Assembly (NCBI GenBank): GCA_934100165.1
Contig: CAKOPN010000010.1
Location: 1 to 13,473, forward strand
Source: an uncultured Bacilli bacterium
Lineage (GTDB): Bacteria > Bacillota_I > Bacilli_A > RF39 > UBA660
Direction: 5' to 3'
DNA: 13,473 nucleotides
Both the position numbers and the translations under genes were made by a program. The notes below the pieces were generated by a model, which was given only the letters and a program-made list of their open reading frames with translations, ran no database searches and was not told where the DNA came from. Of the stretch, positions 1 through 7,657 are shown in pieces (the first letter of the stretch is position 1; every line of letters starts with the position of its first letter).

Positions 1-21
1 AAAAATACAGGTTGCTTTTGA

Positions 22-1182
22 GCAATTTTTAAAAAGACTTATGGGTATCACAAAAACAGGTCATACTGGTATGATGATGCAATTCCTTTTATCGAAGCTG
101 CTGAACTTGGCACAGAAAAGGTAATTAAGGAACATTCTACTATTGGTATTGTTATTGCAACAGATGGCTCTATTGGGGAGTTTGATAGAGCAGATTATAT
201 AGAAGCTGAAAATAGAGTAATCAGCGAGTTAAAAGAGATAGGTAAACCGTTTATTGTTATTTTGAATTCTACACATCCAATGTTGCCGGAAACAGAACGT
301 CTTGCTGAAAATTTGAAAGCAGAACATAATGTACCGGTTATACCAATGAATGTTGATACAATGAATGAAAAAGATATTTATATGATACTTAAAGAGGCTT
401 TATATGAGTTCCCAATACTTGAAGTTAAAGTTAATATGCCTGAATGGATTGCAATTCTTAGTCCAAATAATGAAGTTAAGAAAAGTTATATTGCTTCAAT
501 TAGAGAAAGTGTTTGTGAAGTAGATAAACTTAAAGATATAGAAAATATTACTAAGGGATTTTTAAATAATGATAATATATCAAAAGCATATTTATCAGAT
601 GTTGATCCTTCAACAGGCATTGTCACAATAAATCTTGAAGCTCCTGGTGAACTTTACAATGATGTACTTAAGGATATAATTAAGATTGACGTAAAAAATA
701 AGGCAGAACTATTGTCATTATTCCAAGAATTTAATGAAGCCAAAACTGAATATGACCAAATTAAATATGCACTTAAAATGGTAAAACAGACTGGATATGG
801 TGTTGCATCTCCTACATTAAAAGACATGAAACTTGACACTCCAGAAATTATTAAACAGGGTGGCAGATATGGTATTAAGCTTAAAGCTGTTGCTCCTTCA
901 ATACATATGATTAGAGTTGATGTAAATTCAACATTTGAACCTATTATTGGAAGTGAAGTTCAAAGTAAAGAGTTAATTGATTATCTAATGAAAGATTATG
1001 ACACTGATCCACAGAACATTTGGAAGAGTGAAATTTTTGGTAGAAGCCTTGATGTTATTGTTCAGGAGGGTATTCAATCTAAGATTTCTTTAATGCCTGA
1101 TAACATTAGATATAAGCTTAGTCAAACTTTAACTAAGATAGTAAATAAAGGATCAAATAATTTAATTGCAATAGTGATATAA
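22..1182 (+). CDS. spoIVA: Stage IV sporulation protein A (SpoIVA), 5'-incomplete
   Basis: SpoIVA is the ATPase that polymerises on the outer forespore membrane and anchors the spore coat and cortex. The visible part covers the end of the ATPase region and the whole middle and C-terminal domains. Family-typical stretches include WYDDAIPFIEAAELGTEKVI from base 67, EHSTIG, ATDGSIGEF, KMVKQTGYG, AVAPSIHMI, DIFGRSL-like EIFGRSLDVI, and a C-terminus ending SNNLIAIVI, close to the Bacillus ending SGGLIAIIL. The frame is open only from base 22 because TGA lies at 19-21; bases 22-66 do not give convincing SpoIVA sequence. The N-terminal Walker A region is outside the window. The TTG at 262 lies inside conserved sequence and is not a start. 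hup follows, as in Bacillus. Identity is very secure; whether the gene is intact is not. Confidence 0.93.
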   Translation, partial: AIFKKTYGYHKNRSYWYDDAIPFIEAAELGTEKVIKEHSTIGIVIATDGSIGEFDRADYIEAENRVISELKEIGKPFIVILNSTHPMLPETERLAENLKAEHNVPVIPMNVDTMNEKDIYMILKEALYEFPILEVKVNMPEWIAILSPNNEVKKSYIASIRESVCEVDKLKDIENITKGFLNNDNISKAYLSDVDPSTGIVTINLEAPGELYNDVLKDIIKIDVKNKAELLSLFQEFNEAKTEYDQIKYALKMVKQTGYGVASPTLKDMKLDTPEIIKQGGRYGIKLKAVAPSIHMIRVDVNSTFEPIIGSEVQSKELIDYLMKDYDTDPQNIWKSEIFGRSLDVIVQEGIQSKISLMPDNIRYKLSQTLTKIVNKGSNNLIAIVI

Positions 1183-1219
1183 AAAAATGTAAATATACCG
1201 TAAAAATAAGCATAAATCG

Positions 1220-1248
1220 TTGATTTTACCTGTATTTTATGATATTTT
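1220..1248 (+). promoter_or_regulatory. Possible sigma-A promoter of hup
   Basis: TTGATT at 1220-1225 and TATTTT at 1243-1248 are separated by 17 bases, about 44 bases ahead of the hup start. The -10 box is mediocre, and nearby AT-rich hexamers could serve instead. No clear terminator separates spoIVA from this region, but a mother-cell sporulation gene and abundant HU need different control, so a promoter is expected here. Confidence 0.4.
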
Positions 1249-1291
1249 GTATATGTAAGCATATAGTGCTTAAATAATGGAGGTAATAATA

Positions 1292-1564
1292 ATGAAAAAA
1301 GCAGAATTAGTAGAATTAGTAGCAGAAAAAGCTGGTTTAACAAAAGCTGATGCAACTCGTGCTCTTGAAGCTGTATTTGAAACAGTTACTGAAGCACTTG
1401 CAAAAGGTGAAAAAGTACCAGTAGCAGGATTTGGAACTTTTGCAGTATCTAAGAGAGAAGCAAGAGAAGGACGTAATCCTCAAACAGGAGAAAAAGTTAA
1501 AATTGCTGCAAGAAATGCTGTAACATTTAAAGCTGGAACAGCTCTTAAAGACGCAGTTAACTAA
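1292..1564 (+). CDS. hup: DNA-binding protein HU
   Basis: HU is the small homodimeric nucleoid protein that binds and bends DNA without sequence preference. The 90-residue product is the usual length. It shows the helical dimerisation half MKKAELVELVAEKAG, the conserved turn VAGFGTFAV near residues 44-52, and the DNA-binding beta arm with GRNPQTGE at residues 60-67, including the intercalating Pro63. The start is ATG 1292, with GGAGG at 1279-1283; the in-frame ATG at 1277 overlaps that ribosome binding site and would add five unneeded residues. The gene is monocistronic, with its own promoter region and a clear terminator. It is less AT-rich in codon use than its neighbours, as expected for a highly expressed gene. 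The spoIVA-hup order matches spoIVA-hbs in Bacillus. Confidence 0.97.
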   Translation: MKKAELVELVAEKAGLTKADATRALEAVFETVTEALAKGEKVPVAGFGTFAVSKREAREGRNPQTGEKVKIAARNAVTFKAGTALKDAVN

Positions 1565-1573
1565 TATTGTTTT

Positions 1574-1601
1574 GAAAGAAAGTATATCTTTCTTTTTTTT
1601 T
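1574..1601 (+). terminator. Rho-independent terminator of hup
   Basis: AAAGAAAG (1575-1582) pairs with CTTTCTTT (1588-1595) across the five-base loop TATAT, followed by an uninterrupted T-tract to 1601. It lies 10 bases after the hup stop. Confidence 0.88.
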
Positions 1602-1628
1602 GCTACTTTACATGCTTTATGGTATAAT
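1600..1628 (+). promoter_or_regulatory. Sigma-A promoter of the cca-dnaD-nth operon
   Basis: TTGCTA (1600-1605), a 17-base spacer and a perfect TATAAT (1623-1628). The first two bases of the -35 box are the last Ts of the hup terminator, so terminator and promoter share bases. Transcription would begin near 1635, leaving a very short leader before the GAGG ribosome binding site of cca. Confidence 0.78.
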
Positions 1629-1646
1629 TATAGAGGTGATATATTT

Positions 1647-2735
1647 ATGTTTGAAACATCATTAAAGGTACTGAAAAAGCTCGAAAACAAGGGATTTATG
1701 GCATATATAGTAGGAGGTTATGTTAGGGATAGAATATTAGGTATTAAGACACTTGATGTTGATATTGCTACTAATGCAACACCGCAAGAAATTATGAGCA
1801 TATTTAAGGATACAGTACTACCTAATGAGGAATATGGTGCAGTTACTTTGTATATTAAAAATTATAGGTTTGAAATAACAACTTTTAGAAAAGAAATTAG
1901 ATATCTAAATAATAGAAAACCTGTTGAAATTGAATATATTGATAATCTCTTAGATGACTTAATGCGAAGAGATTTTCGAATGAATACTTTGTGTATTGAT
2001 AAAAATGGAAATATTATCGATTTACTTAACGGTAGGGAAGACATTGACAATAGAATAATAAATACTGTTGGTGATAGCCTTTTCAAATTTAAACAAGATT
2101 CTTTACGTATATTAAGAGCAATTAGGTTTGCAACCATTTTAAACTTTAAACTTAGTGATGAAGTAAAAAGTGCTATAAAAGAGACTAAGGGTTCTTTAAG
2201 GAATTTATCTTACAATCGTAAAAAACAAGAGTTGGACAAGATTTTTTCTAGTAGTAATGCAAAATATGGAATTGATTTACTAATAGAACTAGGACTTGAT
2301 GAAGTACTTGAAATTTATAATTTAAAAGATGTAAAATTAAACTGCGATTTGTTAGGTATTTGGGCAACTTTGTCAGTATCACCTAAATATGAATTTACTT
2401 CTAATGAAAAAGAAATTATAAAAGATATTAGACATGTCTTAAAAAATGGTGTAAATAATTATTCATTATATCAATATGGATTATATGTAAATCAGGTAGC
2501 AGCAGATATTTTAGGAATGGATAGAAGCCTTGTTGCTAAAAAATATGATATGTTGCCAATTACTTCTAGAAAATCAATTGATATTACAAGTAGTGATATA
2601 ATGACTTTATTAAATAGAAAGGCAGGGCCTTATTTTAAGGATATTTATAATGATTTAGTAATAAAAATTTTAGATGGTAAACTAAATAATAATAATGAAG
2701 AAATTAAGAGTTATTTGTTAGAAAACTATAGTTAG
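1647..2735 (+). CDS. cca: CCA tRNA nucleotidyltransferase (class II)
   Basis: Adds or repairs the CCA end of tRNAs. The 362-residue protein has the class II nucleotidyltransferase head: GG-x-VRD at residues 23-28, the metal-binding pair DVD at 37-39, RRDFRMNTL at 107-115, and the base-recognition region DSLRILRAIRFA at 151-162. The rest is the helical tRNA-binding neck and body, more divergent. The start is ATG 1647 with AGAGGTGAT at 1632-1640; longer in-frame versions run back into the promoter and terminator. In the usual EDxxR template motif the Glu is a Gln here (Q150). It heads an operon with dnaD, 10 bases downstream. Sequence alone does not fully separate CCA-adding from A-adding or poly(A) polymerase relatives; a single cca-type enzyme near dnaD, as in Bacillus, favours CCA addition. 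Confidence 0.9.
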   Translation: MFETSLKVLKKLENKGFMAYIVGGYVRDRILGIKTLDVDIATNATPQEIMSIFKDTVLPNEEYGAVTLYIKNYRFEITTFRKEIRYLNNRKPVEIEYIDNLLDDLMRRDFRMNTLCIDKNGNIIDLLNGREDIDNRIINTVGDSLFKFKQDSLRILRAIRFATILNFKLSDEVKSAIKETKGSLRNLSYNRKKQELDKIFSSSNAKYGIDLLIELGLDEVLEIYNLKDVKLNCDLLGIWATLSVSPKYEFTSNEKEIIKDIRHVLKNGVNNYSLYQYGLYVNQVAADILGMDRSLVAKKYDMLPITSRKSIDITSSDIMTLLNRKAGPYFKDIYNDLVIKILDGKLNNNNEEIKSYLLENYS

Positions 2736-2745
2736 GGGGATTTTT

Positions 2746-3423
2746 ATGAAATATGACAAGATAGTGGAGTTACTTAAGGGGAAAAATATTGTTATACCTA
2801 TGTATATATATAAAATATTTCCTAAATTAGGAATTGATTTTGAAGCTTTTTTCTTCCTTATGTATTTAACTACTAATGGTGATGAGTTTATTTTTGATGC
2901 AAAACATCTTGCTGAAGAATTTAATGTTGATATTAAAAAAGTAATGGAATTTATTTCTATTCTTCAAACTAAGAAACTTATTGAGTTAAAAATAGTTACT
3001 AATGAGAATAATATTATGGAAGAGTATATTTCTTTGGAGTTGTTCTATGATAAAGTGTCTATGGAATTAGTGGAAGCTTTGAATAAATCAAAGGAAGTAA
3101 CTCCTAAGAATATTTTTGAAATCTTAGAAAGAGAACTTGGTAAAACTTTAACTCCTATGGAGTATGAAATAGTTAAAGCTTGGAAAGAAAGAAATTATAG
3201 TGATGAAATAATTAGAGAAGCAATAAAAGAGTCAGTTTACAGTGGGGTAGCTAATTTAAGATATATTGATAAAATACTTTATGAATGGTCAAAGAAAGGT
3301 ATTAAAAATAGGGAAGATGTAGAGAAAAGCCGTAAGGATTTTCGTAAGAAAGATGAGAATAATGATACTCCTAAAAAATTAGATTTGTTTGACTATGACT
3401 GGATGGAAGATTCTAATGATTAA
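2746..3423 (+). CDS. dnaD: DNA replication initiation protein DnaD
   Basis: DnaD is a primosome protein that helps load the replicative helicase at the origin and at stalled forks in Firmicutes. The 225-residue product has the N-terminal winged-helix oligomerisation domain (about residues 1-100) and a C-terminal DnaD/DnaB-type DNA-binding domain (about 118-195) with the signature Y-x3-I-x3-W at Tyr173, Ile177 and Trp181 in YIDKILYEW. A basic linker near 190-202 leads to an acidic end with FDYDWMED. The start is ATG 2746 with GGGGG at 2734-2738, which overlaps the cca stop codon, so the two genes are probably translationally linked. Its 3' end overlaps nth, matching the conserved dnaD-nth pair of Bacilli. 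Confidence 0.95.
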   Translation: MKYDKIVELLKGKNIVIPMYIYKIFPKLGIDFEAFFFLMYLTTNGDEFIFDAKHLAEEFNVDIKKVMEFISILQTKKLIELKIVTNENNIMEEYISLELFYDKVSMELVEALNKSKEVTPKNIFEILERELGKTLTPMEYEIVKAWKERNYSDEIIREAIKESVYSGVANLRYIDKILYEWSKKGIKNREDVEKSRKDFRKKDENNDTPKKLDLFDYDWMEDSND

Positions 3424-4027
3424 GGAGATAGAGGACTATTTAGATAGTCTTTTCCCTAATCCCAAATGTGAACTTAATTATAATAAGGATTATGAGCTTG
3501 TAATTGCTGTAATGCTCAGTGCTAGAGCTACTGATAAAATGGTTAATTCTGTTACTAGTGTTTTATTTGAAAAATATAATTCTTTAGAACTGCTTGCAAG
3601 TGGTGATATTGAAGATATAAAGAGAATTATTAAAAGAGTTGGTACTTATAATAAAAAGGCTATGTTTGTTAAAGAAATTACAAACGAACTTTTAACTAAA
3701 TATGATGGGGTAGTGCCAAATGATAGAAAAGCCTTAGAAAGCCTTCCTGGTGTAGGTAGAAAGTGTGCTAATGTTATTCTTAGTAACTTATTTGATTATC
3801 CTGCTATTGCGGTTGATACGCATGTTTCTAGAGTTAGTAAAAGGCTTGGTCTTGCTAAGGAAACTGATGATGTTTTAAAAATAGAAAAGAAGCTTATGAA
3901 GAAGTTTGATAAGAGTGTTTGGTCTAGAAGGCATCATCAAATGGTTCTTTTTGGTAGATATTATTGTAAATCAATATATCCTTCCTGTGATGGATGTAAG
4001 TTAAAACATATATGTAATAATAAATAA
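3416..4027 (+). CDS. nth: Endonuclease III (Nth), DNA glycosylase/AP lyase
   Basis: Removes oxidised pyrimidines and cuts the abasic site in base excision repair. The 203-residue product has the helix-hairpin-helix LPGVGRKCANVI (residues 110-121) with catalytic Lys116, the catalytic Asp134 in VDTHV, and the iron-sulfur cluster ligands Cys184-x6-Cys191-x2-Cys194-x5-Cys200, with only three residues after the last cysteine. I chose ATG 3416, which overlaps dnaD by 8 bases and gives MIKEIEDYLDSLFP, matching the family N-terminus; GGAAGA at 3405-3410 can act as the ribosome binding site. An upstream in-frame ATG at 3389 would add nine residues read out of the dnaD tail. In the LSAQATD motif the Gln is Arg37. 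It is last in the cca-dnaD-nth operon. Confidence 0.96.
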   Translation: MIKEIEDYLDSLFPNPKCELNYNKDYELVIAVMLSARATDKMVNSVTSVLFEKYNSLELLASGDIEDIKRIIKRVGTYNKKAMFVKEITNELLTKYDGVVPNDRKALESLPGVGRKCANVILSNLFDYPAIAVDTHVSRVSKRLGLAKETDDVLKIEKKLMKKFDKSVWSRRHHQMVLFGRYYCKSIYPSCDGCKLKHICNNK

Positions 4028-4053
4028 TTATGCTACTTTTTGCATAATTTTTT
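4026..4053 (+). terminator. Terminator after nth
   Basis: AATTATGC (4026-4033) pairs perfectly with GCATAATT (4042-4049) around an eight-base loop and is followed by Ts to 4053. It starts inside the nth stop codon, so it closes the cca-dnaD-nth operon at once. Confidence 0.8.
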
Positions 4054-4074
4054 ATATTGTTCTTTTTTTCTTCA

Positions 4075-4080
4075 TATAAT
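4075..4080 (+). promoter_or_regulatory. Possible promoter -10 box of the ZIP transporter gene
   Basis: A perfect TATAAT lies 15 bases before the ATG. No good -35 hexamer is found at 16-18 bases (candidates TTTATA or TTATAT near 4051-4057 are poor). The gene follows a terminator, so it needs a promoter here. Confidence 0.42.
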
Positions 4081-4094
4081 TAAATGGTGATAAT

Positions 4095-4835
4095 ATGAAG
4101 AATGTATTGCTTAGTTTTTTAATAACTACTATAGCGGGATTGTCGACTTTACTTGGAATATTCACAGTTTTTGTGGATAAAAAAAATAGAGATCGACTAA
4201 TTTCTTGTAGCCTTGTTTTTTCTGCTGGTATTATGATATATATTTCAATATTTGACTTAATTCCAAGTGGTGTTAAATACATATTTTCTTATTATGGTAT
4301 TTTTACTTCTATTTTAATTTCATTAATATTTATAATATTTGGTTTTATGTTTATAAAATTTTTAAATAGTTTATTAAAAGAAGAAAACTCACTATATAAA
4401 GTAGGAATAATATCGGTAATTGCTCTTATTATTCACAACATTCCTGAAGGTATTATAACTTTTATGACTACTACAAAAGATGTGAAAATTGGTCTTTCTT
4501 TATCTTTTGCTATAGCACTTCATAATATACCAGAGGGCATAAGTATATTTGTTCCACTTTATTATGGTAGTGGTAATAAAAAGAAAGCCTTTCTTTATAC
4601 TTTTATTGCTGGTTTTTCTGAACTTCTCGGTGCTTTACTTTCTTATTTATTTTTGTTTCGTTTTGTAAATGATTACTTCTTCTCATTTTTATTTTGCGTC
4701 ACAGCAGGTATTATGATTTATATTGCATTTTGTGAACTTTTACCAGAAGGGTTTAAATATAAAAAGTGGGGAACTCTTTTGATATGGATGTTTATTGGTC
4801 TTTTTATTATGCTTTTAAGTGAATTTATTTTATAA
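4095..4835 (+). CDS. ZIP-family divalent metal transporter (ZupT-like)
   Basis: A predicted importer of zinc or another divalent metal in the cytoplasmic membrane. The 246-residue protein is almost wholly hydrophobic, compatible with the eight-helix ZIP fold. It carries the two ZIP metal-site motifs, both HNIPEG, at residues 114-119 (helix 4) and 143-148 (helix 5). The related segments SAGIMIYISIFDLIPSG (43-59) and TAGIMIYIAFCELLPEG (203-219) show the internal repeat of the ZIP fold. Unlike many ZIP proteins it has no histidine-rich loop; residues 91-102 form a short charged loop. The start is ATG 4095 with GGTGA at 4086-4090. It sits alone between the nth and ponA terminators. Metal specificity cannot be read from the sequence; zinc, iron and manganese are all possible. 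Confidence 0.9.
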   Translation: MKNVLLSFLITTIAGLSTLLGIFTVFVDKKNRDRLISCSLVFSAGIMIYISIFDLIPSGVKYIFSYYGIFTSILISLIFIIFGFMFIKFLNSLLKEENSLYKVGIISVIALIIHNIPEGIITFMTTTKDVKIGLSLSFAIALHNIPEGISIFVPLYYGSGNKKKAFLYTFIAGFSELLGALLSYLFLFRFVNDYFFSFLFCVTAGIMIYIAFCELLPEGFKYKKWGTLLIWMFIGLFIMLLSEFIL

Positions 4836-4838
4836 GAA

Positions 4839-4864
4839 AAAGATGCTTAATTTTAAGCATCTTT
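4839..4864. terminator. Shared bidirectional terminator between the ZIP gene and ponA
   Basis: The inverted repeat AAAGATGCTTAA (4839-4850) and TTAAGCATCTTT (4853-4864) is perfect. Read leftward, from ponA, the stem is followed by a T-rich run, making a good terminator; rightward the tail is interrupted (TTTATCATTTTTT) but usable. The right arm encodes the last codons and stop of ponA. Confidence 0.8.
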
Positions 4865-7657
4865 ATCATTTTTTACAATTTTTATTGTTCTTGTTATTGT
4901 TTTTATATATGCTTCATAGCTAACTGTGTATGTTATTGTGAAGGTATTTTCTTCAGTTGTAGTTATGTTAGCAATATTATCATTGTCTTTATTTTCTATT
5001 TTAACATTTACTGTTGGTGTTACTGTTTTCCCATTTACTGTTAGTTTTACATCTCCAATACCGACATTAGTATCATAACTTTCAAGTTTGTCTCCGACCT
5101 TATAAGTTTTTTCTTTTGGTACTAGTAGTTCAAGTTTGTAATCATTAGGGTCATCATATACTAATTTATATGTTATTCCTGGGCTGTTTATTGATTCATT
5201 GTCTCTGTAACTTGTTACAACTTTATATGTTCCATTTGGATTTCTAGTATCAAGGACTTCAAATGTTGTGTCTTTTGTAAATCCTAGTAGAGTTCCATCT
5301 TTATATACTCTGTAACCTAAATCACCATAACTTGTCATAGGATCTGTTACTGTTGCAGCATCCCACGAAAGGTTAACCGTTAATGTTGAAGCATTGTAAC
5401 TTGCTGAAAGTGAGCTTGGATTTGGAAGAGGTTGGTATGCTGTTGAAACCTCTGTTGGTTCTGTTCCTTTTTTGAAGTATTCATATACTATTTTGTCAGC
5501 TGGTGTATATTCACTTGGTAATTTTGGTTCTGCATCAACATCAGATGATAGCTCTACACCAACTTTAACTACACTGTTTGGCATTTGAAAATCTGAACCG
5601 TCTTTTTGGAATATCTTTCCACCAATTGCATTCCATAATCCTTTTCTGTTTTTCCATGCTGTTAATGCTGTTGTCCAGTATTCTCTACTGATAGGTTCAT
5701 ATCCATACCACAAGCTTATACAAACATGTGGATCATATCCAACTACCCAGGCATCATTTATTGCTGAATTTGGAAGACCAAAGTTATATATAGTTGATGC
5801 ATCATAGTTTGTTGTTCCTGTTTTTGCTGCTATGTTTACACCGTTTATTTTTGCAACGCTAGATAAACCTTCGTTAACAGCACTTTTTAGTACATCTGTC
5901 ATCATGAATGCTGTTGAATCACTCATTACTTGTTTCTTTTCTGATTCATATTCTACTGATTCACCTGTATCTCTAAATACTATTTTACTAATTGTATAAG
6001 GTTTGTAATAGTAGCCACCGTTTCCAAATGCTGCATATGCTCCAGCCATTTCAAGTGGGTTAGTAGCATTAAATGATCCTAATGAATAAGCTTCATATAA
6101 TTTTCCGCTTTTCTTTGCTTCTTTATCTAGTGTAATTCCAAGTGATGTTGCAAACTCATATATTTTTTTATTATCAACTTGTTGGAAGGCTTTTAACGCT
6201 GGAATATTTCTTGATTCTGCAAGTGCTTTTCTAAGAGTTATTACACCCATATAACTTCTATCTGAGTTTCTTATTTCCTGACCACTTGTATAGTAATATT
6301 TTGAATCATCAAATAATTTATATGTTGACCAGTTATTATATTCCATACCAGGTCCATAATCAAAAATTGGTTTAGCTGTTGATCCTATTTGTCTTGTTGA
6401 ACTTGTTGCATAGTTATGTGTGTTATAACCATCTTGATTTCTTCCTGCTCCAACTGCTAGTATTTTTCCTGAGTGTATATCTGTTACGATGACACCTGCT
6501 TGCACAACTGGATTATCCCAAGTGTAAGTTTTACCGCTAAGTACATCATCTATAACTTTTTGATAGTCTCTATTCATGTTTGTGTATACTAATAGAGAAG
6601 TTGTATGTGGATTTACTCCATATGTTTCAATTGCTTCTTCTACAACAGTGTTTAAGTATGAATAGAATTCTTGTTCTGTTTTACTTGCTGTTAGTAGGGA
6701 AGAAACTGGTATTGCATTTGCGGCATTTCTTTCTTCTTCAGTAATATAACCATGTCTATACATTAAATTCAATACTTCGGCACGTCTTTCCGCTGCTTTG
6801 TCTGGATATTTGAATGGATTATTAGCAGTAGGTGCTTGGAATAGTCCTACTAATAATGCAGCTTCAGAAAGATTTATCTCAGAAGCATGTTTTCCAAAAT
6901 AAGTTTGAGATGCTTGTTCAACACCGTAAGCATTGTTTCCTAAAAAGTGGTTATTTACATAAAATTCTATTATTTCTTCTTTTGAATAATTTTTTTCTAT
7001 TTTGTATACAGCCATGTATATATCCGTGAATTTACGAACTATACCTTTGAATCCTTTTGTAACGTTTGCACTTTCTTTATTATAACTGTTTTTTGCAACT
7101 TGCATTGTTAGGGTAGATGCTCCACCAGCATTTTTATTTCCTAATGCTTGCTTAATTGATGCAATTAAAAATCTTGGTGCATCAAAACCGTTATGTTGAA
7201 AGAATCTTGAATCTTCTGTTGCAATAAGTGCATCTACTAAAACATCACTTATTTGATTGTACTTAATTATTTCACGCTTTTCATTACCAAGTTCTGCATA
7301 TTCTACACCATTACTATCATAAACGATAGTTGTTTGTGTCATTGTTAGCGCATCTTCATTAAATTCTGGTGCATGTTTAACGACATAATCCAAGAACCAT
7401 GCAGTAACACCAACTCCTCCAATGGCACATAATAAGATGAATACTGCTACACAATTTATTAAAATTCGTACCCATTTTTTCTTCTTGCTTTTATCAAAAC
7501 ATTTGGATAACCATATTATTAACATAATTCCTAAGTCTAGAACTAATGTAAACATAAAGTTCATAAATATTAAACCTAATATTGTTATGACACCCATAAA
7601 TATTCCAAAATTTCTGACACTTTTTTTTACTTTTACTTTATTTTTCTTAGCTTTCAT
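4853..7657 (-). CDS. ponA: Class A penicillin-binding protein 1 (glycosyltransferase/transpeptidase)
   Basis: Bifunctional enzyme that polymerises and crosslinks peptidoglycan at the outer face of the membrane. In the 934-residue protein, the N-terminus holds hydrophobic stretches at about 17-50 and 62-90, i.e. probably three membrane passes rather than the usual one. The family 51 glycosyltransferase follows (about 105-300): Glu148 in TEDSRFF, GGASTLTMQ at 178-186, and Glu231 in IIEFYVN. The transpeptidase has Ser426-x-x-Lys429 in GSTAKP, Ser482-Arg-Asn484, and KTGT at 612-615. The tail has a fibronectin type III domain (about 742-836) and a beta-rich Ig-like domain (about 840-930). The start is ATG with AGGAGGAG upstream, inside the recU end; the genes overlap by 11 bases and form the recU-ponA operon known from Bacillus. 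All catalytic residues are present. Confidence 0.96.
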   Translation of the reverse strand: MKAKKNKVKVKKSVRNFGIFMGVITILGLIFMNFMFTLVLDLGIMLIIWLSKCFDKSKKKKWVRILINCVAVFILLCAIGGVGVTAWFLDYVVKHAPEFNEDALTMTQTTIVYDSNGVEYAELGNEKREIIKYNQISDVLVDALIATEDSRFFQHNGFDAPRFLIASIKQALGNKNAGGASTLTMQVAKNSYNKESANVTKGFKGIVRKFTDIYMAVYKIEKNYSKEEIIEFYVNNHFLGNNAYGVEQASQTYFGKHASEINLSEAALLVGLFQAPTANNPFKYPDKAAERRAEVLNLMYRHGYITEEERNAANAIPVSSLLTASKTEQEFYSYLNTVVEEAIETYGVNPHTTSLLVYTNMNRDYQKVIDDVLSGKTYTWDNPVVQAGVIVTDIHSGKILAVGAGRNQDGYNTHNYATSSTRQIGSTAKPIFDYGPGMEYNNWSTYKLFDDSKYYYTSGQEIRNSDRSYMGVITLRKALAESRNIPALKAFQQVDNKKIYEFATSLGITLDKEAKKSGKLYEAYSLGSFNATNPLEMAGAYAAFGNGGYYYKPYTISKIVFRDTGESVEYESEKKQVMSDSTAFMMTDVLKSAVNEGLSSVAKINGVNIAAKTGTTNYDASTIYNFGLPNSAINDAWVVGYDPHVCISLWYGYEPISREYWTTALTAWKNRKGLWNAIGGKIFQKDGSDFQMPNSVVKVGVELSSDVDAEPKLPSEYTPADKIVYEYFKKGTEPTEVSTAYQPLPNPSSLSASYNASTLTVNLSWDAATVTDPMTSYGDLGYRVYKDGTLLGFTKDTTFEVLDTRNPNGTYKVVTSYRDNESINSPGITYKLVYDDPNDYKLELLVPKEKTYKVGDKLESYDTNVGIGDVKLTVNGKTVTPTVNVKIENKDNDNIANITTTEENTFTITYTVSYEAYIKTITRTIKIVKNDKDA

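Noticed and set aside
19..21. In-frame TGA read as Trp (Mycoplasma-type code)
   Set aside because: No gene ends in TGA, but all tryptophans in the thirteen good genes are TGG and no other in-frame TGA occurs. Reading it as Trp also does not restore SpoIVA similarity.
262..264. TTG as the start of a 306-residue protein
   Set aside because: Upstream in-frame sequence from base 67 is conserved SpoIVA, so this is an internal codon of a gene cut by the window edge.
1122..1355. Minus-strand ORF of 77 codons across the spoIVA-hup gap
   Set aside because: Low-complexity Leu/Phe-rich product antisense to two real genes; no start signals.
1572..1646. N-terminal extension of cca
   Set aside because: The added residues are translated from the hup terminator and the cca promoter; ATG 1647 has a proper ribosome binding site and the family N-terminus.
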